DNA of 64,000 nt from Prevotella sp. tc2-28 (GTDB lineage: Bacteria > Bacteroidota > Bacteroidia > Bacteroidales > Bacteroidaceae), in NCBI RefSeq assembly GCF_900107705.1, contig NZ_FNRE01000001.1, forward strand, positions 1 through 64,000. Reading direction: 5' to 3'. The notes beneath the pieces are model-generated. The model was not told the DNA's origin and made no database searches. It was given only the letters and a program-made list of their open reading frames with translations. Of the stretch, positions 25,081-34,136 are shown piece by piece. The stretch's first letter is position 1, and every line of letters starts with the position of its first letter. Both the position numbers and the translations under genes were made by a program.

Positions 25081-26240
25081 AAGCTTTTATTTTTAGCGAT
25101 TAATTTCTTGATGGTTTCAACACTAGCAGCCGTATAGAGGCCGTCCTCTGGGGTGTTCATGCAGTAGTCAGTCAACTTATCGATTGTCGACGTGGCCACA
25201 TGCATACGGGTGTCGGCAGAAGCATAATAGATAAACACCTTGCCGTCCTCATCTGCTATCCAGCCATTGGCAAAGGCAACGTTCATCACGTCACCCAGGT
25301 ATTCGTCTCCCTGCGGAACAAGGAAGAATCCACCTGGCTGAGCAATGACCTTTGTGGGATCCTCCAGTGAAGTCATATACATATATAGCACATAGCGCAG
25401 TCCGTCAGCAGTAGCACGAACACCATGAGCCAGATGCAACCATCCTTTAGGAGTCTTGATAGGATGCGGTCCCTCACCGTTCTTCACCTCTGTGATGGTG
25501 TGATAGTGCCGGGCATTGATAATCTTTTCCTCCTTGATTTCAGCATGAGTGATATCATCCACTAAGGCCCATCCGATACCACCACCTGAGCCTGTATCTA
25601 TAAAGCCATCCTGTGGGCGGGTGTAGAAGGCATACTTCCCATCCACAAACTCGGGATGTAGGACGACATTACGCTGCTGCGACTTCGTCTTCAGGTCAGG
25701 CAGACGATACCACGTCTTCAGGTCTTTGGTGCGGGCAATACCTGCGGTTGCCGTAGCAGCACTCAAGTTACCCGGTTGCGAATCATCATGGCGCTCCGCA
25801 CAGAACACGCCATAGATCCATCCGTCCTCATGCTGGGTGATGCGCATGTCATAGATATTCGTAGCCGGTATCACATCGTCAGGCATCGTAATGGGTTCCT
25901 CCCAGAAACGGAAGTTATCCACTCCGTTAGGTGACTCTGCCACGGCAAAGAACGACTTACGGTCAGCGCCCTCCACACGAACCACTAGACAATACTTGCC
26001 TTGCCACTTGATGGCTCCTGAGTTCAACGTCGCATTCATCATGATACGCTGCATCAGATACGGATTGTCCTGTTCACAGAAGTCATAGCGCCACTCCAGC
26101 GGTGTATGCTCTGCCGTCAATATAGGATTCTTCCACTTGTCATAGATACCATTCCCCCATTCTAAGGGTTCATTCTTGCGCGTCAGTAGCTCCTCGTGGT
26201 GGGCTCTGAGCGCCTTCACTTTTGTTTGAAAATCACTCAT
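25077..26240 (-). CDS. GH130 4-O-beta-D-mannosyl-D-glucose phosphorylase
   Basis: A 387-residue cytoplasmic enzyme without signal peptide, close in length to characterised mannosylglucose phosphorylases. Recognisable GH130 regions are NPILTAEHTPLEWRYDFCEQDNPYLMQRIMMNATLNSGAIKWQGKY, VRVEGADRKSFFAVAESPNGVDNF, and GVFCAERHD with the proposed catalytic Asp-rich segment. It splits mannosyl-glucose with phosphate into mannose 1-phosphate and glucose. It forms the standard intracellular mannan module with the epimerase and symporter downstream. Confidence 0.92.
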   Translation of the reverse strand: MSDFQTKVKALRAHHEELLTRKNEPLEWGNGIYDKWKNPILTAEHTPLEWRYDFCEQDNPYLMQRIMMNATLNSGAIKWQGKYCLVVRVEGADRKSFFAVAESPNGVDNFRFWEEPITMPDDVIPATNIYDMRITQHEDGWIYGVFCAERHDDSQPGNLSAATATAGIARTKDLKTWYRLPDLKTKSQQRNVVLHPEFVDGKYAFYTRPQDGFIDTGSGGGIGWALVDDITHAEIKEEKIINARHYHTITEVKNGEGPHPIKTPKGWLHLAHGVRATADGLRYVLYMYMTSLEDPTKVIAQPGGFFLVPQGDEYLGDVMNVAFANGWIADEDGKVFIYYASADTRMHVATSTIDKLTDYCMNTPEDGLYTAASVETIKKLIAKNKSL

Positions 26241-26252
26241 TTTATGTTTTTT

Positions 26253-27359
26253 TTATTGTATATCTTTTAGGAATAAGGTTTTATCCGACTGGTAGAAATT
26301 GCGGAAATAAGGAGCATCTGGCTTTGACGGGGACGGTCCGAACCACTCCTCTTTGTAGTTACGCCATACCAACAGATAGCTGATGGGATACTTCTGCACA
26401 ACAGGCTGTAAGGTCGATGTCCACCACGTCGAATCTGCCAGATTCTTCAGTCCGCACTCTGTCAAAGCAGCTATCTTCCCATGTTCTTTGGCAAACTGGC
26501 ACAGCATCTGAAGGTTCTGATCCAGCTGACTGACGAAGTCTTCCTTCGTTCCCCACTGATAACCGTCAATACCTACCAGTCCGATACGGTCGTCACCTGG
26601 ATAGCGTTCCAGGTATTTCTCATTGGTCAGGTCGGAAGCCATTCCCGGTGAGTAAGCCCACAACAGGTTGTCAAAGCCGTCGGCATCCAACTTATCCTGC
26701 AACATATTCCACAGTGCTTTGTATTCTTCCACCGTACAGAGTTTCTCACCCCACCAGAACCAAGACCCGGTATTCTCATGCCAGGGACGGAAGATGACAG
26801 GCACCTTCTTGCCGTCTGCCGTCTTCAGCGTAGCTAAAAAGTCTGACAAGCGCTGCATCCACGTCTGGAACAGTTTGTTGTGCGAACCTTGAGGCAGTAT
26901 ATTCTTCACCACGGTGGAATCGCTGGTATCCCACGCCGTTCCCTGGGGGAATTTCTGACCAGCATTACCTCCGCCCTCTATTGTAGTCAACGGATTGCGT
27001 GGATGCCAACTGATAGTTACAATACCACCACGCTCGTAGTGAGCGACCACCTCTTCCGTGATACGGGTGAAAGGCACACTGTCCAAGCTCTTCTCATCGC
27101 CCATCTCAATTCCTCCCAATTCGAATCCCATCACAGCAGGATAGTCACCACAGACATTCTTAACATCACTCGAATCTTTGTCGTAGGCCCATGTCAGTCC
27201 ATACATCGGATCATCCTGATGTCCGAACATATAACCCTTCTGCTGCAACGTCTGCAAACGCTCAGCCAACAGTTCGCGCTGTGTCTTCTCCACAACGGTC
27301 TTCTGACCACAGGCTGCCATCATGAAGGCTACACCTATTATATATAAATACTGTTTCAT
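26253..27359 (-). CDS. GH26 beta-mannanase, lipoprotein
   Basis: A 368-residue lipoprotein; the lipobox MAAC follows MKQYLYIIGVAFM. The GH26 fold is clear: MFGHQDD near the N-terminus, ISWHPRNP, the acid/base Glu in IFRPWHENTGSWFWWG (near residue 194) and the nucleophile Glu in ALTECGL (near residue 300). It cuts beta-1,4-mannan or manno-oligosaccharides, probably in the periplasm or at the surface, releasing mannobiose for the GPH symporter. The start at 27359 overlaps the CE7 stop (TGATG), which marks translational coupling. Confidence 0.92.
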   Translation of the reverse strand: MKQYLYIIGVAFMMAACGQKTVVEKTQRELLAERLQTLQQKGYMFGHQDDPMYGLTWAYDKDSSDVKNVCGDYPAVMGFELGGIEMGDEKSLDSVPFTRITEEVVAHYERGGIVTISWHPRNPLTTIEGGGNAGQKFPQGTAWDTSDSTVVKNILPQGSHNKLFQTWMQRLSDFLATLKTADGKKVPVIFRPWHENTGSWFWWGEKLCTVEEYKALWNMLQDKLDADGFDNLLWAYSPGMASDLTNEKYLERYPGDDRIGLVGIDGYQWGTKEDFVSQLDQNLQMLCQFAKEHGKIAALTECGLKNLADSTWWTSTLQPVVQKYPISYLLVWRNYKEEWFGPSPSKPDAPYFRNFYQSDKTLFLKDIQ

Positions 27360-28666
27360 CATTTTATCCCTAATTGTTCCTTCATCCATTCCTGCCACTC
27401 GTCCCATTGCTCTTGATACCAGAAATGAGCTGTCTGCTGATATATACTCAGTTTCTTATCGCATTTTAGCGTATTGTACGTGGCATACGCCGTTGTCGGA
27501 GGCACCACATCGTCGTTGTAGCCAAACGACACCCATGTGGGACATTGGATGCGACGGACGAAGTTCACACCATCGTAATATCTCGATGTCTCCACTTCCT
27601 TGCTATTCTCAAACTTCTCACCTCTCACCTCTTGCTTCTTATAGAAATAGTGCGGCCACCCGCAAGCAATACCCTTCAGCGAAGCCGTATGGTCGCAGAG
27701 TGCAGGATGGACAGCAGCCACAAAAGTGATTCGCTTGTCCAGAGCTGCTGTGGCATAGGAGAGGAAGCCCCCTTGACTGGCTCCCGTCACCCCAATGGTC
27801 TTTCCGTCCCATTCGGGTAGCGAGGCAACATAGTCGACAGAACGCACACAGCCCACAACAACCCGCTTATAATATGACTGGTCTCGGTCGTTCATTCCAA
27901 AATCCCAGTAGCAGTTCAGCGCACCATTCATCAGATTGTCATAGAACTGTTGGGGTTGTGTTACATCCACCCCGTGAATACCGATTTCCAACACGATAGC
28001 TTTCGTCGGAGCCGTATAAGTATCACCACTATAAGGACGCACACCGGCACCTGGAACTCTCAGTAACGCCGGATATTTCCCCGGCTTGGTGGGTACACTC
28101 AGAATGCCGTAAGTTCTTGAACCCCATCGAATATTATGGAACGACACCTGATACACGTTAACATCTTCCGTCGAGCGGTCAGCTAACAGCTCGCGTGTGG
28201 CATTCAACGGAGTCCATCGTGCCTCTTCCAATGTTTTCTGCCAGAACTGGTCAAAGTCCTTGGGTGTTATCGTAGTGGGCTGTAACTTCTCTGGTGAGAA
28301 GGCTGCAGTGCAGGAGCCCTTATACTCCTTACCACCCACATGGGCAGTCACCGTCAGCCGATAGAAGCCAGGCTTTGTCATCTTTCCCCTCCACGTCATC
28401 GTGCCATTCTTCAACTTAACACCTTTCTTCTTGACTTCGGGATACATCTCCGGACCAGCCTCATAGTCGACGATAACATCATCAACCAAGGTCGACGAAC
28501 GAACAACACTCACCTTGAACTGAGCCGTCTGTCCCACTTCGTAATTCCAATCCTGATGGTCAGGCACCACCCATACGTTCACATGGTTACCACGAATCTG
28601 TGCACTGATCGGTATTCCAACCAGCAACACAATAATAATTAATAGGTACGCGCGAGTCATTTTCAT
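27359..28666 (-). CDS. CE7-like acetyl esterase, secreted
   Basis: A 435-residue protein with a signal peptide (MKMTRAYLLIIIVLLVGIPISAQ), an N-terminal Ig-like beta domain to about residue 125, and an acetyl-xylan-esterase/cephalosporin deacetylase (CE7) alpha/beta hydrolase domain. Catalytic residues: Ser in GVTGASQGGFLS (near 297), Asp in SFGYNDDVVPP (near 384) and His in TAHFW (near 412). It probably removes acetyl groups from acetylated mannan before cleavage. First gene of the leftward mannan operon. Residues KKQEVRGEKFENSKEVE are encoded by GAGGTGAGAGGTGAGAAG-like simple sequence, possibly an in-frame repeat insertion. Confidence 0.88.
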   Translation of the reverse strand: MKMTRAYLLIIIVLLVGIPISAQIRGNHVNVWVVPDHQDWNYEVGQTAQFKVSVVRSSTLVDDVIVDYEAGPEMYPEVKKKGVKLKNGTMTWRGKMTKPGFYRLTVTAHVGGKEYKGSCTAAFSPEKLQPTTITPKDFDQFWQKTLEEARWTPLNATRELLADRSTEDVNVYQVSFHNIRWGSRTYGILSVPTKPGKYPALLRVPGAGVRPYSGDTYTAPTKAIVLEIGIHGVDVTQPQQFYDNLMNGALNCYWDFGMNDRDQSYYKRVVVGCVRSVDYVASLPEWDGKTIGVTGASQGGFLSYATAALDKRITFVAAVHPALCDHTASLKGIACGWPHYFYKKQEVRGEKFENSKEVETSRYYDGVNFVRRIQCPTWVSFGYNDDVVPPTTAYATYNTLKCDKKLSIYQQTAHFWYQEQWDEWQEWMKEQLGIK

Positions 28667-28975
28667 GTAATATGGTCTTTTTAGCTTAATAGATAATAGT
28701 TATTCGGTTGCAAAGTTAGCATTATTTTTTGAGAATACATGATACTTTATTTGCAAACACGCGTATTATATTTTTTCTTTACGTTTAAAATTTATTGATT
28801 CTTTCTACCTAAATACGCCTTTTTACGTTATCTAAGCACATTCCAGGGAACAAAACTTTGCAAAAAAGTATCAATATTAAACAAAAAAAGTGTAACCTAT
28901 TTCAGAAAAACCCACTATCTTTGCAACCGAAAATAATAACATTTTTATTCAATATTACTAACTAATAAACAAGGT
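28667..28975. promoter_or_regulatory. Divergent regulatory region of the mannan locus
   Basis: A 309-bp AT-rich gap without a gene. Minus strand: TAACTTTG (28718-28711) is the -7 box for the CE7 operon. Plus strand: TATCTTTG (28916-28923) is the -7 box for susC. Between them lie TTTACGTT at 28778-28785 and again at 28822-28829 (44 bp apart), and GCGTATT (28761-28767) with inverted partner AATACGC (28812-28818). Neither promoter has a good -33 box, as expected for activator-dependent promoters. The repeats are candidate activator sites; no regulator gene is adjacent. Confidence 0.55.
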
Positions 28976-31900
28976 ATGAAACTAAATTGCAGTAAGGAAA
29001 CTCTGCTGACAGGATTATGTTCCATCTTCCTGTTAGGGTATTCGCCTGCTTTGTACGCTGGGGGGACCACTGCCCCACTTGAGGTACAACAGTCGAAGAA
29101 GATTACTGGTACCGTTAGCGACGCCATGGGTCCTGTTATCGGTGCAAGTGTAGTAATCAAGGGTACGTCAAATGGTGTTGCCACCGACTTTGACGGTAAC
29201 TTTACCCTTCAAGCCAAACAAGGTCAGACTCTCGTCATCAGCTACATCGGCTATCTGACGAAAGAAATCAAGATTGATGGTCGCACAAACTACCAGATTA
29301 CTCTTGAAGAAGACAAGAAGATGCTCGACGAAGTTGTAGTTGTTGGTTACGGTACGATGAAGCGTTCTGACTTGACGGGTTCTGTATCGTCTATTGACGA
29401 GAAGGCAATTAAACAAGGTGTAAACACGAACGTTGAACAGGCCATGCAGGGTCGTATCGCAGGTGTTCAAGTAACCCAAAACTCTGGCGCCCCTGGCGGT
29501 GGCATCTCCGTTCAAATTCGTGGTATTAACTCTCTAAATGGTGGTAATGAGCCTTTGTATGTGATTGACGGTATTGCCATGTCAGGACAAACGGATGGCA
29601 ACACTTCCGTATTAAGCACTATAAACCCAGCAGATATAACTTCTATCGAAGTGCTGAAAGACGCATCGGCAACTGCCATTTACGGTTCACGTGCCTCAAA
29701 TGGTGTTGTTCTTATTACAACTAAAAAAGGACAAGACAGCAGACCTCAAGTCAGCTATGAAGGCTATGTGGGTTGGCAGTCTATCATCAAGAAGTTGGAT
29801 GTTATGAATCTCAAAGAGTATGCAGACTATTACAACACCCGTTCTAAAGTATACGGCTGGGGAACTAATGAACAATATCTCAATCCTGACCTGCTGACTG
29901 ATGGCACCAACTGGCAGGATGAGTTATTCCGTACTGCTGTTATGCACAACCACCAAGTGAACATCAACGGCGGTACAAAAAGTACACATTATTCTATATC
30001 AGGTGGTTATCTGAACCAAGATGGTATTGCCATTGGTTCTTCATTTGAACGTGTTACTTTCCGTGTTAACTTCGATACAGAGATTAACAAATGGCTCAGT
30101 TTCAATGCTAACGTTGCCTTTGCCAATATTTGGCAGGAATCCACCTTTGACCAATGGAATATCATGTACCAGGCTCTTGCCAGTACACCCGACATGGCTG
30201 CTCATAGGCCTGACGGAAGTTACGATATGGGATCAAGCAGTATGAGATATAACTATACTGTAAACCCACTTTTTATGGCAGAGCGCCAGACCAATGAACG
30301 TACAAACCAGTCACTGGACTATAACTTTGCAGCCAATATCAAACCTGTTAAAGGGCTGAATATTCGCATAGAATATGGTGGCAATCGTGGCTGGGGTAAA
30401 GCTCTTAATTTCGTCCCAGAATATAAAACCTGGAGAGATGGGAACATATTCACCTACCCATCGGCTAATAACAAATACAACTCTACAAATAAATACAACT
30501 CCTTCAAGCAGTACGCAACTTACGAGATTGAGCCATTGAAGGACAACCGTTTCTCGCTCATGCTCGGTCACGAGTCTCAGGATGGCGAGTGGTACCAAGG
30601 CTGGATGTATCGCGGGAATTACATTTCAGGTGCACTGACCAGTATTGCTGTAGGCGATGCCGATACAGCCAAGAACAATGAGGAGGGCAATCACTGGTCC
30701 ATTGAGTCATACTTCGGACGTTTCAATTACAATTTCAAAGAACGTTACTTGTTAACAGCCACCCTCCGTACTGATGGTTCTTCACACTTTGCCAAAGGCC
30801 ATCGTTGGGGTTGGTTCCCATCTGTAGCTCTTGCATGGCGTATTACTCAAGAACCCTTCATGAAAAAAGTTACATGGCTAAGCAATGCAAAACTACGTTT
30901 AGGTTGGGGATTGGTAGGTAACCAAAATGCCGCAGAATATGCCTATGGTGTCAAAATGAAGAATGTAACGACCTCTAATGGAACTGCTTATGTACCAGCC
31001 AACTACGGAAACGAAGATTTGACTTGGGAGAAAACACGTGCATGGAACATCGGTCTGGATCTGGCCTTCCTCAATAACCGCATCGAATTTATCACTGATG
31101 CTTATTGGAAGACCACAGACGACCTGCTGATGTCAGCTGTACTACCAAACTTCCTTACGGGACTAACACCTGCAATTGTGAACGCTGGTTCTATGAAAAA
31201 CAGAGGTGTTGAGTTCACACTGAACACCGTTAACATCAATAACAAAGACTTCCAGTGGCGTTCTGGACTGACTGTCTCATTCAACAAGAACGAGTTAAGC
31301 AGTCTGAATTCTGCCGATGCTGCACTGCCAGGCAAGATTCCTACTGGACAGGGAAGCGACCCTATCGTCACATGGACTCCTGTAGGCGGTGCTGTTGGCC
31401 GTTTCTACGGATATAATGTCATTGGCATGTTTACCTGCGAGGACGATTTCTATCAGAAGAACCAGTTAGGAGAATTCGTACTTGACGCCAACGGTAACCG
31501 CGTTCCTGTAGCCCGTCCTGTTGCAACCGATGGTTCTCTTATGCCCATCAATCCAAACAATGGTATCTGGGTAGGAGACTACATTTATGAGGATGTCAAT
31601 CAAGACGGTAAGATTACTGAGGCCGACCGTAAGTTTATCGGTGATCCTAACCCCACCTTCACTTTTGGTTTCAACAACGTAATTACATGGAAAGACTTTG
31701 AATTGTCATTCTTCTTCAACGGAAGTGTAGGTAATGATGCCTATAACTATATTCGCCAACAGTTCTCTGACCCATCAAGCTGGGGTAACCGCATGAAAGA
31801 TGTGTTCGATTTCGCACGTATAGCACTTAAGGACGAAAACGGTTCAACAACAGACATCAGCAATGTATATATCAGTAATGCAAGTTCTGCCAAGGTTCAG

Positions 31901-32206
31901 CGTATTACTCAAAATCCAGCTAACGACAACAACCGCGTCAGCAGCCGATTTATAGAGAATGCATCTTATCTGCGCCTAAAGTCGTTGTCACTCTCATGGA
32001 ATGTTCCTAAGAAATGGTTAGCACCTCTGAAGGTTGATTGGGTGCAGGTCTATGCCAACGTCCAGAACCTCTTTACTATCACCAACTATAAGGGCTACGA
32101 CCCTGAGTTGGGTTCTATTAACCAGACTGTCACTTTGCAAGGCATTGATAACTATCGTTATCCATCACAACGCATCTACAACGTCGGTCTGAAAGTTCGT
32201 TTCTAA
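28976..32206 (+). CDS. SusC/RagA-family TonB-dependent outer membrane transporter
   Basis: A 1076-residue outer membrane protein with a signal peptide ending near the ALYAG site. A carboxypeptidase-D regulatory-like domain (about residues 40-117: KKITGTVSDAMGPVIGASVVIKGT) is followed by the TonB box region EVVVVGYGTMKRSDLTGSVSSI, the plug domain (GRIAGVQVTQNSGAPGGGISVQIRGINSLNGGNEPLYVIDG) and a beta-barrel ending in VGLKVRF. It imports oligosaccharides across the outer membrane together with the SusD protein 14 nt downstream. The neighbouring mannanases indicate manno-oligosaccharide cargo. Confidence 0.97.
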   Translation: MKLNCSKETLLTGLCSIFLLGYSPALYAGGTTAPLEVQQSKKITGTVSDAMGPVIGASVVIKGTSNGVATDFDGNFTLQAKQGQTLVISYIGYLTKEIKIDGRTNYQITLEEDKKMLDEVVVVGYGTMKRSDLTGSVSSIDEKAIKQGVNTNVEQAMQGRIAGVQVTQNSGAPGGGISVQIRGINSLNGGNEPLYVIDGIAMSGQTDGNTSVLSTINPADITSIEVLKDASATAIYGSRASNGVVLITTKKGQDSRPQVSYEGYVGWQSIIKKLDVMNLKEYADYYNTRSKVYGWGTNEQYLNPDLLTDGTNWQDELFRTAVMHNHQVNINGGTKSTHYSISGGYLNQDGIAIGSSFERVTFRVNFDTEINKWLSFNANVAFANIWQESTFDQWNIMYQALASTPDMAAHRPDGSYDMGSSSMRYNYTVNPLFMAERQTNERTNQSLDYNFAANIKPVKGLNIRIEYGGNRGWGKALNFVPEYKTWRDGNIFTYPSANNKYNSTNKYNSFKQYATYEIEPLKDNRFSLMLGHESQDGEWYQGWMYRGNYISGALTSIAVGDADTAKNNEEGNHWSIESYFGRFNYNFKERYLLTATLRTDGSSHFAKGHRWGWFPSVALAWRITQEPFMKKVTWLSNAKLRLGWGLVGNQNAAEYAYGVKMKNVTTSNGTAYVPANYGNEDLTWEKTRAWNIGLDLAFLNNRIEFITDAYWKTTDDLLMSAVLPNFLTGLTPAIVNAGSMKNRGVEFTLNTVNINNKDFQWRSGLTVSFNKNELSSLNSADAALPGKIPTGQGSDPIVTWTPVGGAVGRFYGYNVIGMFTCEDDFYQKNQLGEFVLDANGNRVPVARPVATDGSLMPINPNNGIWVGDYIYEDVNQDGKITEADRKFIGDPNPTFTFGFNNVITWKDFELSFFFNGSVGNDAYNYIRQQFSDPSSWGNRMKDVFDFARIALKDENGSTTDISNVYISNASSAKVQRITQNPANDNNRVSSRFIENASYLRLKSLSLSWNVPKKWLAPLKVDWVQVYANVQNLFTITNYKGYDPELGSINQTVTLQGIDNYRYPSQRIYNVGLKVRF

Positions 32207-32220
32207 TAATTATATATGGT

Positions 32221-34101
32221 ATGAAAAAGATAAAATTCAATATACTCGCCATTTCAGCGCTGTTAGGAATGTCGCTAACAATGGGCAGTTGTGCCAAGGA
32301 TTATCTGGATCGTCTGCCTCAGCACCAATACACAGAAGAAACCTTTTATGGCGCAGACGACATTGACCAAAGTGTCATGCTGAAACTTCTAGAGCCACTT
32401 TATAACTCCGCATGGGCCAAATATAACGAACGTGCCATTTACCCTATCGGCTCGATGAGAGCTAACGATGGATGGAGTCCTTATCTTAATGGTGAGTTCG
32501 GAAGATTTCAAGTAACGGGTCTTTCTACCGAGATTGGTAATGCATGGGGCGCATTCTACTCCGTGGTAACACAAGCCAATGCTATTATCCGCAGTATGGA
32601 GAAAAATGCGAAAGAAGGAACCAACCAAGATATGTTGAACCAGATTAACGGTGAAGCTCGTCTGATGCGTGGTTTGGCATACTTCTATTTGGTACGCGGC
32701 TGGGGTGACGTGATTATTTATGAGGACAACTATGCTGCTGCTGAGAACCCCCAAATTCCTTTGTACACAGAAGAAAGTGCTCTAAAATTTGTCATTCGCG
32801 ATTTCGAGCAGGCTGAAAAGTTGTTGCCAGAAAAGGCTACCACGGCCAACCATCCTTCCCGATTTGTAGCTAAAGCATATCTGGCCAAAGCTCTTTTAGC
32901 CCAAAGCGGATGGAATAAGAGTACTCGCGACCAGGCCACACTTGACCGTGTTGTTACTCTGTGCGACGAAGTCATCAACTGTGGACAATACTCCTTGCTT
33001 CCCAACTACGAAGATTTGTTCAAGGTTGAGAACAATGCCTGCTATGCAGACAATAACAAGGAAACTTTGTTGGCACTGCGTTGGGCTGATCCCCTGACAG
33101 GAGAATATTCTGAGCGAAACGTTAACATCAACGATATCGGCTGGAATGAGGTGGTTCCTGAAATCGGCGCTTGGGGTGGTTCTCTTCATGCTTCTGTGGA
33201 CATGATGAATATGTATAATGAGGAACCAGAAGACCAAGTACGCGCAGGTGCCACTTTCTTCATTCCCGGTAAGACCTACGACTACATTCACAAGGACAAG
33301 GGTGGATACACGTATACCAAGAACTGGATGCAGATTAAGAAAGGTATTGTTGGCGACAAGGCTGACTGCAACGGGCATCTTGTATCACAGGGAAGCCCCT
33401 TCAACACTTATATGCTGCGATTTGCTGATGTATTCTTAACCAAGGCAGAAGCTCTACTTGGCAATAATGAGTCTACATCGAATGCCGAGGCATTAAACGC
33501 ATTCAACGCCACTCGTTTGCGTGCTGGATTGAAGGCCAAGACCTCTTTTACCCTTGAAGACCTAATTCGTGAACGTCGCGTCGAGTTTGGCATGGAATGT
33601 GTTAATTGGTTCGATATGGTAACATGGTATCGATGGAAACCTCAATTTATGTTAAACTACTTTAACAGCAAACAATTCCGCGGTTTTATGACCAATGATG
33701 GCGATGTCATTCTAAATGATGATGGAACAATAGCATATCGCTGTATCCCATCTGGTGAGGGAGTATGGTACACAGGAACCTCTTGGAACGATAATGGTGA
33801 TATCCAAACATCTTTGTGGAGTGATGCTGAACGCTACAACGACGGAAAAATTGTTTACCGCCAATATGGCCCTGAAGGAGGATTTGACAATGACACCAAT
33901 CCTATTGTTACTACTGGCGGTATTGCTATGACCAAAGCCAATGGATACACCTATGATCTTTGGAAAATTGCCCGCGAAACTCCTGGATTTGCAGCCATCA
34001 AGCTGACCGAAGAAAACATCTTCATGCCCTATCCAGAGAATGACGTATTACAAAACCCTTACTTCAACCTACCTCCGCAGGAGTATAAATTCGGAGAGTG
34101 A
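32221..34101 (+). CDS. SusD/RagB-family glycan-binding lipoprotein
   Basis: A 626-residue surface lipoprotein; the lipobox ends at the Cys of MGSCAKD. The SusD fold is seen in the TPR-like helices (GEARLMRGLAYFYLVRGWGDV, SRFVAKAYLAKALLAQSGW) and in the C-terminal IRERRVEFGMECVNWFDMVTWYRW and LRFADVFLTKAEALLGNN segments. It caps the SusC barrel and binds the glycan. Somewhat longer than average (about 550) because of insertions near residues 480-580. Confidence 0.96.
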   Translation: MKKIKFNILAISALLGMSLTMGSCAKDYLDRLPQHQYTEETFYGADDIDQSVMLKLLEPLYNSAWAKYNERAIYPIGSMRANDGWSPYLNGEFGRFQVTGLSTEIGNAWGAFYSVVTQANAIIRSMEKNAKEGTNQDMLNQINGEARLMRGLAYFYLVRGWGDVIIYEDNYAAAENPQIPLYTEESALKFVIRDFEQAEKLLPEKATTANHPSRFVAKAYLAKALLAQSGWNKSTRDQATLDRVVTLCDEVINCGQYSLLPNYEDLFKVENNACYADNNKETLLALRWADPLTGEYSERNVNINDIGWNEVVPEIGAWGGSLHASVDMMNMYNEEPEDQVRAGATFFIPGKTYDYIHKDKGGYTYTKNWMQIKKGIVGDKADCNGHLVSQGSPFNTYMLRFADVFLTKAEALLGNNESTSNAEALNAFNATRLRAGLKAKTSFTLEDLIRERRVEFGMECVNWFDMVTWYRWKPQFMLNYFNSKQFRGFMTNDGDVILNDDGTIAYRCIPSGEGVWYTGTSWNDNGDIQTSLWSDAERYNDGKIVYRQYGPEGGFDNDTNPIVTTGGIAMTKANGYTYDLWKIARETPGFAAIKLTEENIFMPYPENDVLQNPYFNLPPQEYKFGE

Positions 34102-34136
34102 CCTCTTCCGGAAAAACAAGAACAAGTTAAAATACA